Shown: positions 7,681 through 17,065, counted from the first letter of the stretch. The stretch is 64,000 nucleotides of DNA from Paenibacillus sp. MMS18-CY102 (GCF_009789195.1 NZ_WSTC01000001.1:1-64000), one strand, 5' to 3'. The notes: generated by a model from the sequence alone, not told the origin. Numbers and translations: made by a program.

Positions 7681-9414
7681 TTAGTTCAACTCCTTGCATG
7701 CTTTGTACACTTCGGACGGCAGGAACGGATTGCCGTCATATTTTAAGATGCTATGCATTTTTTCTGCGAAACCGGCATGCATTTTAATTTGTGAAACTAA
7801 TTGGCCCGTTGCATTGTTCTCAAGCACAACGATACGTTTCGCGTTGTTCAAGTAAGGCTTTAATTGTTCGGTTGGGAACGGTGCAATCAAACGAATCGTT
7901 ACATGATTCGTCGTGATGCCGTCCGCCTCTAAGCGTGCGCGTGCCTCGTCAATTGTGCCGCCTGTCGATCCCATGCCGATAATAAGCAAATCTGGATTGT
8001 CATGCGGAGCATCTACGCGAATCGCATCGCGGAATTGAAGCGAGTTGAGCTTATTCAACCGTTTGTCCATCATGTTCTTGCGGTTTATGGCACTCTCTGA
8101 TGGACGGCCTACCTCATCGTGTTCAACGCCCGTTACGTGATGAATGCCGCCCTTCTCGCCTGGGATAACACGGGGAGACACGCCGTCTTCCGTTAACTCA
8201 TAACGTTTGAACAGCTCATTGTTTTCTAATGCAGGCAAATCTGATACAAGCTTGCCGCGCTTAATCTGGATCGAATCGAAATCAAGCACTTCACAGGATT
8301 GTTTGCCTAGTGACAGCTGAAGGTCCGTCATAATAATGACCGGCACTTGGTATTGTTCGGATACGTTGAACGCTTCGATCATATCGTAGAAGCAGTCCTC
8401 GATTGATGCAGGCGCTACGACGACTTTCGGAATCTCGCCGTGCGTGCCGTATACCATCGCATTAAGGTCTGATTGCTCTTGCTTCGTTGGAAGGCCTGTC
8501 GATGGGCCGCCACGCTGGGTATCGACAATGACAAGCGGCGTTTCGGTCATGCCTGCAAGGCCGATTGCTTCCATCATGAGGGAAAGGCCAGGGCCGGCAG
8601 AAGCCGTCATCGTTCGAACGCCTGCATAGTTAGCGCCGATTGCCATCGTAACAGCTGCGATTTCATCTTCTGTTTGTACGACTGTACCGCCGAACTTCGG
8701 CAGTTTCTTGATCAAATATTCCATGATCTCGGACGCAGGGGTAATCGGGTAAGCCGACATGAGGCGGCAGCCCGCTGCAATCGTGCCCAGGCCTATCGCT
8801 TCATTGCCGATGATGAACAGCTTCTGCTTGCCGTCTGCTTCATCAAGCTTAAATTCGTCGATCGGGCCTCCCGCTTGCTCAAGCACAAATTCCGCTCCAC
8901 GTTTTACCGCTTCGATGTTTTTGTCGACTACAGCTTGGCCTTTACGGCCGAACTCTTCTTCAACTGCTTTATTAAATACTTCCATTGGCAATCCAAGCAA
9001 AGCCCAAGATGCGCCGGAAGCAACCATGTTCTTCATGAGTGAAGTGCCTAGCTCTTCGGCAATGGCCGTAATCGGTACCGCAAACAGCCGCGCGTCTACG
9101 CCTTCAGGCACAGTTGGGCTGAATTTGGCATCTGCAACGATAACTCCGCCTGAACGCAGCTCATGCGAGTTAAGGTCTATGCTTTCTTGGTCAAATGCAA
9201 CAAGAATATCGAGATCATCTGAAATGGCACGAATCGGATGCGTGCTAATTCTAATTTTATTGTTCGTATGTCCACCTTTAATGCGTGAAGAGAAATGGCG
9301 GTATCCGTATAAATAATAGCCAAGCCGGTTTAGTGCCGTCGAGAAGATTCTGTCAGTACTTTCAACGCCTTCCCCTTGTTGTCCCCCGATCTTCCAAGAC
9401 AATTGACTGATCAA
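7681..9414 (-). CDS. korA: 2-oxoacid:ferredoxin oxidoreductase, fused gamma-alpha subunit
   Basis: This 577-residue subunit fuses a gamma domain (about 1-185, with GGQQGEG at the start and SSRIKGGH near 45) to the alpha pyrimidine-binding and transketolase C-like domains (about 190-577). With KorB it oxidises a 2-oxoacid using CoA and ferredoxin. The start chosen is a TTG at 9414, nine bases after GAGGAG. The ATG at 9423 touches that ribosome site and cannot use it. The TTG start gives MISQLSWK, the usual family N-terminus. Together with korB it sits between spoVS and miaB, as in many Bacillales that have it. Confidence 0.9.
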   Translation of the reverse strand: MISQLSWKIGGQQGEGVESTDRIFSTALNRLGYYLYGYRHFSSRIKGGHTNNKIRISTHPIRAISDDLDILVAFDQESIDLNSHELRSGGVIVADAKFSPTVPEGVDARLFAVPITAIAEELGTSLMKNMVASGASWALLGLPMEVFNKAVEEEFGRKGQAVVDKNIEAVKRGAEFVLEQAGGPIDEFKLDEADGKQKLFIIGNEAIGLGTIAAGCRLMSAYPITPASEIMEYLIKKLPKFGGTVVQTEDEIAAVTMAIGANYAGVRTMTASAGPGLSLMMEAIGLAGMTETPLVIVDTQRGGPSTGLPTKQEQSDLNAMVYGTHGEIPKVVVAPASIEDCFYDMIEAFNVSEQYQVPVIIMTDLQLSLGKQSCEVLDFDSIQIKRGKLVSDLPALENNELFKRYELTEDGVSPRVIPGEKGGIHHVTGVEHDEVGRPSESAINRKNMMDKRLNKLNSLQFRDAIRVDAPHDNPDLLIIGMGSTGGTIDEARARLEADGITTNHVTIRLIAPFPTEQLKPYLNNAKRIVVLENNATGQLVSQIKMHAGFAEKMHSILKYDGNPFLPSEVYKACKELN

Positions 9415-9605
9415 AACGTCCATCTCCTCTTTTTATAGAACGCTGTTGCATTCGATAGGTTCATTGGTATGGTTCAAAAAGTTTTTAATAATCATATAAA
9501 TTTTATGAGTTGTGGGATCAAAATGCAAGAAGGAAGGCCCATTTTATTTATCCGCCTTTGCGATGGCACCCATAGCGGGACGGCATATATAGCAAGCCTT
9601 TTCCA

Positions 9606-10565
9606 TCATTTCGGAAGCTGCTCCTGCAAAAACGTTAGCGCATTGCCCGACATAAATTTACGAACCTGCTGCTCCGAATAGGTTCGCTTCAGTTCGTTAA
9701 TCAGATTAACGACTTCTGTCGGGTTAGCCAGCCCAGCAACATATTCCGAAATCCCATCAAAATCGGAACCCATCATAATATGGTCCTCTCCGCCTAATGA
9801 AACGATATGATCGATATGACGCACGACATCCGATATTTTCGCCCCGCCGCCCGCCTTCACAAAATAAGGGACATAGGTAATCCCGATTCGCCCGCCAATC
9901 GCGATAATTGCTTTGATTTGGTCGTCAGTTAAATTTCGCGGGTGATCGCATATCGCTCTTGCGTTCGAATGTGACGCGATGAATGGCCGGTTCACTAGGT
10001 CTGCCAGCTCCCAAAATCCTCGTTCAGTCAGATGGGATACATCAAGGATTATGCCGAGCTTCTCGCACTCCTCGACGAAAGCACGCCCTCTTGCCGTCAA
10101 TCCGCCTTGACGGGGCTCTAGAACGCCATCTGCTGCCCAATTCGCATGATTCCAGGTTAACCCCACAGCACGAAGCCCAAGCTGGTAGAGCAGGCGGAGC
10201 ATAACCAGGTCACCCTGCAGCCCGTCCACCCCTTCTAGCGAAAGCAGCGCGCCTGTCCGCCGGCTTGCGATCGCTGTATGGAGATCATTAACGTTTCGAA
10301 CATGCATAATGCTTGGGCATGACAACACGTGTTGGTAAAAGAGATCGACGCTTTTCCAGATCGGTTTGGGCCCTTCCATTCGCTCAGGCACATAGATTGC
10401 GAAGGTTTGCAGAAGGGTAGACGAGCCTGCAAGCCTCGCAGCATTCACATCTAACCCCTCTGGATGGCCCGAACCGAAGGCAAGTTCCTCTTTCTCTAGC
10501 AGCTTCCATAATGCGTCACAGTGAAAATCAACAATGCTTAATGCCCCAGCAGGCTCCGTTTGCAT
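9606..10565 (-). CDS. Membrane dipeptidase, peptidase family M19
   Basis: This 319-residue protein is a renal-dipeptidase-like zinc enzyme that cleaves dipeptides, including those with a C-terminal D-residue. The metal ligand motifs are visible: HCD near residue 14-16, the LEG glutamate near 115, and two later histidines in DVSHL and ASHS, plus the SDFDG motif. There is no clear signal peptide, so it may act in the cytoplasm. The start is the ATG at 10565 with AGGAGG 6-7 nt upstream. A longer start at 10601 would lie in the spoVS terminator. It has no promoter that I can see and may depend on read-through from spoVS. Confidence 0.88.
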   Translation of the reverse strand: MQTEPAGALSIVDFHCDALWKLLEKEELAFGSGHPEGLDVNAARLAGSSTLLQTFAIYVPERMEGPKPIWKSVDLFYQHVLSCPSIMHVRNVNDLHTAIASRRTGALLSLEGVDGLQGDLVMLRLLYQLGLRAVGLTWNHANWAADGVLEPRQGGLTARGRAFVEECEKLGIILDVSHLTERGFWELADLVNRPFIASHSNARAICDHPRNLTDDQIKAIIAIGGRIGITYVPYFVKAGGGAKISDVVRHIDHIVSLGGEDHIMMGSDFDGISEYVAGLANPTEVVNLINELKRTYSEQQVRKFMSGNALTFLQEQLPK

Positions 10566-10603
10566 TCGCCGTCCTCCTATCCAATTCGAGGTTCCTGACA
10601 TGC

Positions 10604-10636
10604 AAAAAACCTGTTTACAGCAAACGTAAACAGGTT
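10604..10636 (-). terminator. Terminator of spoVS
   Basis: Perfect 11-bp stem AACCTGTTTAC/GTAAACAGGTT with a T run on the minus strand, 46 bp past the spoVS stop. Confidence 0.85.
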
Positions 10637-10681
10637 ATCCATCCGTTCCAATCATCCAGATACGCAATAGTTTGTCGCTGA

Positions 10682-10942
10682 TTATCTTGGTTCAACGATC
10701 AGTTTAATCGCCGTACGGTCTTCTCCATCGATGACAATGTCTGTGAAAGCGGGAATACAGATCAAATCTACCCCGCTCGGCGCGACGAAGCCTCTTGCAA
10801 TCGCCACCGCCTTGATTGCTTGGTTCAATGCACCAGCCCCGATTGCCTGAAGTTCGGCGCCGCCACGTTCCCGCAACACGCCCGCAAGCGCGCCAGCAAC
10901 AGAATTTGGATTGGACTTTGCTGAAACTTTTAATACATCCAT
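10682..10942 (-). CDS. spoVS: Stage V sporulation protein S
   Basis: This 86-residue protein is almost colinear with B. subtilis SpoVS, a small AlbA-like protein needed for timely coat and cortex formation and for engulfed forespore development. The conserved run from KVSAKSNPNSVAGALAG through GAGALNQAIKA is intact. The start ATG follows GAGGAGGTAC. It is monocistronic or nearly so, with a sigma-H-type promoter about 50 bp upstream and a strong terminator after it. This fits the known sigma-H control of spoVS in B. subtilis. Its place between ymdB and korA is the ancestral one. Confidence 0.97.
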   Translation of the reverse strand: MDVLKVSAKSNPNSVAGALAGVLRERGGAELQAIGAGALNQAIKAVAIARGFVAPSGVDLICIPAFTDIVIDGEDRTAIKLIVEPR

Positions 10943-10989
10943 GAAAAAGTACCTCCTCGGGAATGATGGATGGATTCCACTAGTTATAA

Positions 10990-11018
10990 CTATTCGAGGA
11001 AGGCAGAAAGATTCCTTC
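10990..11018 (-). promoter_or_regulatory. Sigma-H-type promoter of spoVS
   Basis: Minus-strand GAAGGAATC, 11 bases, CTCGAATAG. This fits the sigma-H consensus RnAGGAwWW-N11/12-RnnGAATww with two mismatches, and is correctly placed about 48 bp before the start codon. Confidence 0.65.
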
Positions 11019-11077
11019 TTTTACGGCCTGTACTTTTCGAAGTATTCTGAATTATTTGTCACTTTAAATAAATTTAC

Positions 11078-11872
11078 TTAAAAGAACATTAGCGATTCTT
11101 CGGTTAACCTAATCTTCTGAATGGACACCGCTTTCCCCGTCGCATCGTCTGTTTCAAGAAGCAAAGCATGGAAATGCCAATCTCCTTCATCTACCACAAA
11201 TCGCGTAGGCAGTTGTGTCAAAAACCGTCGAAGCACTGCCGTTCTTTCCATTCCCAATACGCCGTCCCGCGGTCCCACCATGCCAACATCGGTCAAATAG
11301 GCAGTTCCTTCAGGGAGAATCCGGTCATCGTTCGTCTGGACATGCGTATGCGTTCCAACTACGAGCGAAGCTCTCCCGTCCAAATACCAGCCCATTGCGA
11401 TTTTCTCCGAAGTTGCCTCCGCATGAAAATCGACGAGGATGTGATTCGTTTCGCTGCGCATTTCATCGACTAGCTCGTCAGCAGTTCGGAACGGGCAATC
11501 AATCGGCGGCAAAAATGTCCGGCCTTGCAAATTAATAATTCCCAGTTTTTTTCCATTCACTTTAATGATTGCTGCCCCACTGCCTGGCGCGCCAGGGGGA
11601 AAGTTTGCTGGACGAACGATTCGTGGCTCATCATCGATCCACTCGAATAGATCGCGATTATCCCATGTATGGTTACCCATCGTAATGCCGTGCACACCGG
11701 CATCGAACAACTCCTTCGCGATTGCCGCTGTAATGCCGCGTCCTGCTGCAGCATTCTCCCCATTCGCAATGATGATGTGTGGGTTATATTTTGATTTTAG
11801 TGCTGGAAGCACCTTCTTAACCGCACCGCGGCCTACGCTTCCTACGATATCCCCGATAAATAATGTTTTCAT
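11078..11872 (-). CDS. ymdB: Metallophosphodiesterase YmdB
   Basis: This 264-residue TIGR00282/YmdB-family phosphodiesterase has two metal sites. Motifs seen are GDIVGSVGR at residues 6-14, NGENAA near 38, GNHTWDN near 66 and GTHTHVQTND near 175-184. In B. subtilis YmdB hydrolyses 2',3'-cyclic nucleotides and influences biofilm and motility states. It lies just downstream of rny, with which it interacts functionally there. The start at 11872 gives MKTLFIGD and has GAGGAGG nine bases upstream; an upstream in-frame extension of 35 residues shows no similarity. A strong hairpin separates it from rny. Confidence 0.95.
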   Translation of the reverse strand: MKTLFIGDIVGSVGRGAVKKVLPALKSKYNPHIIIANGENAAAGRGITAAIAKELFDAGVHGITMGNHTWDNRDLFEWIDDEPRIVRPANFPPGAPGSGAAIIKVNGKKLGIINLQGRTFLPPIDCPFRTADELVDEMRSETNHILVDFHAEATSEKIAMGWYLDGRASLVVGTHTHVQTNDDRILPEGTAYLTDVGMVGPRDGVLGMERTAVLRRFLTQLPTRFVVDEGDWHFHALLLETDDATGKAVSIQKIRLTEESLMFF

Positions 11873-11961
11873 GTGATTTGGCCTCCTCAAACCTCTGTCC
11901 GCAACACAGAGCCGCTCTCTTGCAGGTTCTAGTATGTACGAATAAAGGTCTATACAAACGA

Positions 11962-11990
11962 CGAAAGTGGCTGACACGCAGCCACTTTCG
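11962..11990 (-). terminator. Terminator of rny
   Basis: Perfect 11-bp stem CGAAAGTGGCT/AGCCACTTTCG after the rny stop, with TCGTTTGT following on the minus strand. Confidence 0.7.
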
Positions 11991-12004
11991 TTTGTTCCGA
12001 TTTG

Positions 12005-13546
12005 TTATTTTGCGTATTCGACCGCGCGTGTTTCCCGAATGACCGTAACTTTAATATGTCCCGGATAATCGAGTTCGCTTTCGATCTTCTTCGTAATATC
12101 ACGTGCTAAGCGGAATGCTTCCGTATCATCGATCTTCTCAGGCTGAACCATAACGCGAACCTCGCGTCCTGCCTGAATGGCGTACGATTTCTCGACACCT
12201 TCGAACGATTCCGAGATATCTTCCAGCTTCTCCAGGCGCTTGATGTAAGTCTCCAACGTCTCGCGTCGAGCGCCAGGGCGAGCTGCCGACAATGCGTCAG
12301 CCGCACCAACTAGCATCGCGATAACGGAAGTTGCTTCACAATCGCCATGATGCGACGCAATACTGTTAATAACGACCGGATGCTCTTTGTACTTCTTCGC
12401 AAGCTCTACGCCGATCTCAACATGCGAGCCTTCGACTTCATGGTCGAGCGCTTTACCGATGTCATGCAGCAAGCCTGCACGCTTAGCGAGCGTAATATCT
12501 TCGCCGAGCTCGGCTGCCATCAGGCCAGTCAGGTAAGCGACTTCCATCGAATGCTTGAGCACGTTTTGGCCGTAGCTTGTACGATATTTCAAACGCCCTA
12601 AAATTTTGATCAGATCTGGATGCAGTCCGTGCACGCCTACCTCGAATGTAGCCTGCTCTCCGTACTCGCGGATACGCTCGTCCACTTCTTTGCGGGACTT
12701 TTCGACCATCTCTTCGATACGTGCCGGATGTATCCGACCGTCTGCTACAAGCTTCTCTAAGGACGTCCGGGCAATCTCCCGGCGGATCGGGTCGAAGCCC
12801 GACAAAATGACCGCTTCCGGTGTATCGTCGATAATGAGATCGATACCGGTCAATGTTTCCAGAGCACGAATGTTGCGTCCTTCGCGTCCGATAATGCGGC
12901 CTTTCATCTCTTCGTTCGGCAGTGCAACGACCGAAACTGTCGTTTCTGCAACATGATCTGCCGCACAACGTTGAATAGCCAGCGAGATAATATCACGCGC
13001 TTTTTTATCCGCTTCTTCTTTCGCTTGCAGCTCAATCTCTTTGATCATTTGCGCTGTTTCATGACGCACTTCCTGCTCGACGTTGGACAAGATGATACTG
13101 CGCGCATCCTCCATCGAAAGGTTCGAAATCCGTTCGAGCTCCGTCACTTGCTGTTTGTAGAGAACATCGATCTGTTCTTGCGTTTCCTCGATTCGTTTCT
13201 CCTTGTTGGCTACCTGCTCTTCTTTGCGCTCAAGCGCTTCTAACTTTTTATCCAGCGACTCTTCCTTCTGCTGAAGGCGTCGTTCCAATCGCGACGTTTC
13301 ATTACGCCGCTCACGAATATCCTTCTCTGCTTCAGAACGGAGTTTGTGGACTTCATCTTTCGCTTCAAGCACAGTTTCTTTCTTCAGTGCCTCTGCTTCT
13401 TTCTTTGCATTTTCTACAATGACAGTTGCAGCTTGCTCAGCACTTTGAATTTTGGCTTCGGCGATCGACTTGCGAATGAAATAACCAATCCCAAAGAAAA
13501 TCGCACCAACAACGAGAACGATCAAGATCCATACAGCCGTGTGCAT
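12005..13546 (-). CDS. rny: Ribonuclease Y
   Basis: This 513-residue membrane-anchored endoribonuclease starts mRNA decay. One N-terminal membrane helix (about 4-22) is followed by a long charged coiled coil (about 30-190), a KH domain (about 200-265, GREGRNI) and an HD domain with the HDIGK catalytic motif. The start is the ATG at 13546, five bases after GGAGGTGA. An in-frame GTG at 13555 lies inside that ribosome site. RicA, encoded in this window, is part of the complex that directs RNase Y to some targets. recX lies upstream with a 187-bp gap. Confidence 0.97.
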   Translation of the reverse strand: MHTAVWILIVLVVGAIFFGIGYFIRKSIAEAKIQSAEQAATVIVENAKKEAEALKKETVLEAKDEVHKLRSEAEKDIRERRNETSRLERRLQQKEESLDKKLEALERKEEQVANKEKRIEETQEQIDVLYKQQVTELERISNLSMEDARSIILSNVEQEVRHETAQMIKEIELQAKEEADKKARDIISLAIQRCAADHVAETTVSVVALPNEEMKGRIIGREGRNIRALETLTGIDLIIDDTPEAVILSGFDPIRREIARTSLEKLVADGRIHPARIEEMVEKSRKEVDERIREYGEQATFEVGVHGLHPDLIKILGRLKYRTSYGQNVLKHSMEVAYLTGLMAAELGEDITLAKRAGLLHDIGKALDHEVEGSHVEIGVELAKKYKEHPVVINSIASHHGDCEATSVIAMLVGAADALSAARPGARRETLETYIKRLEKLEDISESFEGVEKSYAIQAGREVRVMVQPEKIDDTEAFRLARDITKKIESELDYPGHIKVTVIRETRAVEYAK

Positions 13547-13733
13547 CTTGTTCACCTCCCCGTTGCATACACCAAGGTCAACGCTTGGGATGATATTTTG
13601 TTTTCTTTCTTAGCCGGTTCCATACCGAATAATCGACTAAACTCAGGTGAAAATAATCTGTTTCGAATCAATTTTTGGAAGGAAAATCGATTCAAAAAGA
13701 AGGAATACAAATTCATTTTATCTTTTGACAAAA

Positions 13734-14411
13734 TCAGTTGTCAAGCCAAACCACGTCTTCGCCATCATCTTGCTCATTCGATTGCGCCATTGCGCGCTTT
13801 ACTGCAGCCATGGACACCTCCATCGGATACCCTCTACGCAGCAGAAATTGTGCCAATTTACGACGTTTTTCATAAGTTTCGCCTGATAACGAACGCCATC
13901 GCTTCATTGCAGCCTGATCAGCTGCAGCTTGTTCAGTTTCCTTGCTTAATCCAGCAGCAGCTTGATCTGCAGTATGCTTATCCACTCCGCGCATCTTCAA
14001 TTCCTGCTGAATATACAGCCTTCCTTTGCCGCTTGAGCGAAGCCTGCTCTCAGCGAATCGCTTCGCATAATCCACATCATCGACCAGCCGCTCTTGTTGC
14101 AGCCGTTCAATTGCATAAGCAATCGGCTCCCCTTCGAGCTCCTTGCGAAGCAAATACCGCTCGATTTCCTTCGCTGTACGTGGACGTGCCCCAAGATAAT
14201 AGATCGCTAGCGCATAGGCGCGATAACGGTCATCTTCGGCCACAATGTCTTCGATCATTTGGTCGGTTATCTCTAACCCTTTGAACAGCCTATGGCGTAT
14301 CAGTAGGTCCTCATGAACCGAAAACATCGAATCTTCCGCTTGATCCACATAGATAAGATAACGGCGGCGTTGCTTTCGGTCTTGTTCGACTGAACGAATG
14401 GTGTAGCTCAA
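13734..14411 (-). CDS. recX: Regulatory protein RecX
   Basis: This 225-residue protein binds RecA filaments and modulates recombination and the SOS response. It is made of repeated three-helix units, seen for example in ARPRTAKEIERYLLRK (about 80-95), VDDVDYAKRFAESR and KRRKLAQFLLRRGYP. I chose a TTG start at 14411, eight bases after GGAGG, giving MSYTIRSVEQD. A longer frame from a GTG at 14444 begins inside the recA terminator stem and is unlikely. It directly follows recA, as in many Firmicutes and Actinobacteria; in B. subtilis recX is elsewhere. The C-terminus is acidic. Confidence 0.85.
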   Translation of the reverse strand: MSYTIRSVEQDRKQRRRYLIYVDQAEDSMFSVHEDLLIRHRLFKGLEITDQMIEDIVAEDDRYRAYALAIYYLGARPRTAKEIERYLLRKELEGEPIAYAIERLQQERLVDDVDYAKRFAESRLRSSGKGRLYIQQELKMRGVDKHTADQAAAGLSKETEQAAADQAAMKRWRSLSGETYEKRRKLAQFLLRRGYPMEVSMAAVKRAMAQSNEQDDGEDVVWLDN

Positions 14412-14435
14412 AACGGATGCCTCCAAATTAACAAG

Positions 14436-14459
14436 AAAAGGCACCTCGTGAAAGGTGCC
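14436..14459 (-). terminator. Terminator between recA and recX
   Basis: Perfect 7-bp stem GGCACCT/AGGTGCC with TTTTCTTGTT on the minus strand. It ends only 24 bp before the recX start, so recX is probably expressed by partial read-through. Confidence 0.75.
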
Positions 14460-14495
14460 ATTCCCTATTGATTAATTCCTTCAACAACCAACAAT

Positions 14496-15557
14496 CTACA
14501 GCAGATCGTCAAAGTTTGGTTCTTCTTCGTCTTCCTTCTCGCCTGCAAGCGTCGCTGCTTGGATAGCCGCATCAGAAAGCTGTGTCGCTTGGCGAATTTG
14601 TTGCTCAATCGTTGCAGCGACTTCCTTATGGTCTTTCAAAAACTGCTTGGCGTTCTCACGGCCTTGGCCCAGACGGTCGCCATTGTAAGAGAACCACGCA
14701 CCGCTCTTCTGAACGATTTCATGCTCTGTACCGATGTCGATGATGCTGCCCTCACGCGAGATGCCTTCACCGTACATGATGTCCACCTCAGCTTGTTTGA
14801 ACGGAGGGGCCACTTTGTTCTTAACAACTTTAATCCGCGTACGGTTACCGACCACGTCATTGCCTTGTTTAATCGATTCAATTCTGCGCACATCAAGGCG
14901 TACGCTGGAGTAGAACTTCAATGCGCGGCCGCCTGGCGTTGTCTCAGGGTTACCGAACATAACGCCAACCTTCTCGCGAAGCTGGTTAATAAAGATCGCA
15001 ATCGTCTTCGATTTGCTGATCGCACCGGACAGCTTACGAAGGGCTTGCGACATAAGCCGAGCTTGAAGGCCGACGTGGGAATCGCCCATATCGCCTTCGA
15101 TTTCCGCTTTCGGTACGAGCGCTGCAACCGAGTCGATTACAATAATGTCAACGGCACCACTGCGCACGAGTGCCTCAGCGATTTCAAGCGCTTGCTCGCC
15201 CGTATCAGGCTGCGAGAGGAGCAGTTCGTCAATATTGACGCCAAGCTTGCTCGCATATAACGGATCAAGTGCATGCTCCGCATCGATAAATGCAGCTTGT
15301 CCGCCCATTTTTTGTACTTCTGCGATTGCATGAAGCGCGACAGTCGTCTTACCGGATGATTCCGGACCATAGACTTCGATAATGCGGCCACGCGGAAACC
15401 CTCCAATACCGAGGGCAATATCTAAAGCAAGCGCCCCGCTCGATACGGTTTCCACTTGCATATGCGTCGATTCGCCTAACTTCATGATGGAGCCCTTACC
15501 GAACTGCTTCTCAATCTGACGGAGTGCCATTTCTAACGCTGCGCGACGATCTGACAA
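14496..15557 (-). CDS. recA: Recombinase RecA
   Basis: This 353-residue DNA strand-exchange ATPase also promotes LexA self-cleavage. Walker [10 protein letters not shown] is near residues 60-68 and the family signature [11 protein letters not shown] near 210. The acidic tail [10 protein letters not shown] is typical. I place the start at a TTG (15557), giving [18 protein letters not shown], five bases after AAGGATGTGA, a near-perfect ribosome site. The in-frame ATG at 15575 lies 8 nt from the predicted transcription start and has no ribosome site. A LexA box and sigma-A promoter lie upstream. Confidence 0.97.
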   Translation of the reverse strand: MSDRRAALEMALRQIEKQFGKGSIMKLGESTHMQVETVSSGALALDIALGIGGFPRGRIIEVYGPESSGKTTVALHAIAEVQKMGGQAAFIDAEHALDPLYASKLGVNIDELLLSQPDTGEQALEIAEALVRSGAVDIIVIDSVAALVPKAEIEGDMGDSHVGLQARLMSQALRKLSGAISKSKTIAIFINQLREKVGVMFGNPETTPGGRALKFYSSVRLDVRRIESIKQGNDVVGNRTRIKVVKNKVAPPFKQAEVDIMYGEGISREGSIIDIGTEHEIVQKSGAWFSYNGDRLGQGRENAKQFLKDHKEVAATIEQQIRQATQLSDAAIQAATLAGEKEDEEEPNFDDLL

Positions 15558-15589
15558 CCAACTCACATCCTTCATTCATTATAGTATCT

Positions 15590-15618
15590 ATAATAGCTCA
15601 TTTCGTATCGGTTGCCAA
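15590..15618 (-). promoter_or_regulatory. Sigma-A promoter of recA
   Basis: Minus-strand TTGGCA, 17 bases, TATTAT. Predicted initiation near 15583 gives a 26-nt leader to the TTG start. A second TATAAT just downstream (15578-15583) lacks a matching -35. Confidence 0.65.
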
Positions 15619-15627
15619 GCATTTTTT

Positions 15628-15641
15628 CGAACATACATTCG
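15628..15641. promoter_or_regulatory. LexA (DinR) box upstream of recA
   Basis: CGAACATACATTCG differs from the Gram-positive SOS box CGAACnnnnGTTCG by one base. It lies 9 bp upstream of the recA -35. A half-site, CGAAC, follows at 15649. Confidence 0.7.
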
Positions 15642-15683
15642 CTTTTTTCGAACATGCCTGACGAACAGTCACCTGAGAACAGA

Positions 15684-15722
15684 AAAAGAACCGCAGCAAA
15701 TGAATCATTCGCCGCGGTTCTT
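15684..15722 (-). terminator. Terminator of pgsA-cinA
   Basis: Stem AAGAACCGC/GCGGTTCTT with TTTTTCTG following on the minus strand, about 80 bp past the cinA stop. Confidence 0.75.
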
Positions 15723-15802
15723 CCGTCAACTGTTCCTAATATATCATGAACCAACTCATCCGGCAACCGGAAATTGATATGCTTTAGCCAAGCTACGACA
15801 CG

Positions 15803-17065
15803 CTACAGATTACGCTCAGAACCGCCTAGCGCTAGCCACAAGCGATATAAGACTGCTTTCACCGCCCGTACCCTAATGATGTCCCGCGAGCCGCCCAGGT
15901 GCATCGTATGCACGTCTGTTGGCTTTCCTTGTTGTGCAATCGCATAATAGACGAGCCCTACTGGTTTGCCTTCCGATTCTGCCGGGCCTGCCACCCCTGT
16001 AATGGAAATGCCGAAGTCAGCATCTGCCCGTTCCCGAACACGCTCTGCCATCATAGCAGCCGTCGACTCGCTAATTGCTCCTGGGGCGCCTTCCCCTTCC
16101 AGTTGTGCCATCGGTATGCCTAGCAGTTGATGCTTCATCACATTCGTATAGGTGACAACGCCTCCGGCAAATTCACCACTGCTCCCAGGTATATTCGTCA
16201 CAAGCTCCGCGAACATGCCGCCTGTGCAGCTTTCTGCCGAAGCAAGCGTACGTTTGGAAGCACGAAGCAGACGAACAATCGTTTCCTCTAAAGGGATGTC
16301 CTCCTGTGCGAACATAAATTCACCTGCACGTTGGCAAATTTGCTCGACAGCAGCATCTATCGTTTGGTTCGCTTCGCCGGCCGAAGTCGCTTTGGTGGAT
16401 ATCCGAATCGCTACCTCGCCTTCCTTGGCATAGGGCGCAATCGTCGGATCTGTTTGCCCTTCAATCAAATCAAGCAGTGCGTCTTCCAGCTTCGATTCGC
16501 CAATCCCTGCAAATTTCAAAATTCGTGAAAACAGCGGAAGCGTTTCGCCTAGCTCAGCCAGTAGCCAAGCCGCACCAACGCCATCAAACATCGGTTTCAT
16601 TTCACGCGGAGGCCCCGGAAGCAGCATATATCGCGTTCCATCCGCTTCAAGCGCATTGCCAACCGCAAGCCCCGCTTCATTAAACAATGGCGTTGCTCCA
16701 ACGATTGTTGCCGCTTGCCGCTTATTGCTCTCAACCATATGTGCACCACGGGATTTAAAGAAATCGACGATTTTGCGCATGGACGGCTCATCGTATTCGA
16801 GCGTACGGCCCAAATAATCAGCTAATACATCTTTGGTCAAATCATCCTGTGTAGGCCCTAGCCCTCCAGTAAATACAAGCAAATCTGCCCGCCCTCTAGC
16901 TGTCTCGACCGCATCGCGAATGCGCAACGGATTGTCACCAACAACGGTTTGGTAATAAACATCAATCCCTAGCTCAGCCAATCGGCGGGACAAGTACTGC
17001 GCATTCGTATTCACAATTTGGCCAAGCAACAACTCCGTGCCTACCGCAATAATTTCAGCTTTCAT
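15803..17065 (-). CDS. cinA: CinA-family protein (competence/damage-inducible)
   Basis: This 420-residue protein has two parts. The N-terminal MoaB-like (COG1058) domain carries the TGGLGPTQDD motif near residue 70. The C-terminal CinA domain (about 255-415), with SAESCTGG and SITGVAGP, is in other bacteria a nicotinamide-mononucleotide deamidase that salvages NMN. The start at 17065 (MKAEIIAVG) has GGAGG seven bases upstream. pgsA-cinA-recA is the standard Bacillales order, and the name comes from induction with competence. Here a terminator separates it from recA. Confidence 0.95.
   Translation of the reverse strand: MKAEIIAVGTELLLGQIVNTNAQYLSRRLAELGIDVYYQTVVGDNPLRIRDAVETARGRADLLVFTGGLGPTQDDLTKDVLADYLGRTLEYDEPSMRKIVDFFKSRGAHMVESNKRQAATIVGATPLFNEAGLAVGNALEADGTRYMLLPGPPREMKPMFDGVGAAWLLAELGETLPLFSRILKFAGIGESKLEDALLDLIEGQTDPTIAPYAKEGEVAIRISTKATSAGEANQTIDAAVEQICQRAGEFMFAQEDIPLEETIVRLLRASKRTLASAESCTGGMFAELVTNIPGSSGEFAGGVVTYTNVMKHQLLGIPMAQLEGEGAPGAISESTAAMMAERVRERADADFGISITGVAGPAESEGKPVGLVYYAIAQQGKPTDVHTMHLGGSRDIIRVRAVKAVLYRLWLALGGSERNL

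Noticed and set aside
10566-10601. Longer start for the dipeptidase gene at 10601
   Set aside because: It begins in the tail of the spoVS terminator, and a strong AGGAGG stands before the ATG at 10565.
13679-13712. A+T-rich inverted repeat GAATC...GATTC between recX and rny
   Set aside because: The arms pair with mismatches and there is no T run, so I could not call it a terminator or operator with any confidence.
13346-14284. Plus-strand frame spanning the rny-recX gap
   Set aside because: It overlaps two well-supported minus-strand genes, has no family likeness and no ribosome site.
15572-15766. Small 64-codon minus-strand frame upstream of recA
   Set aside because: It runs through the cinA terminator, LexA box and recA promoter and has no ribosome site.
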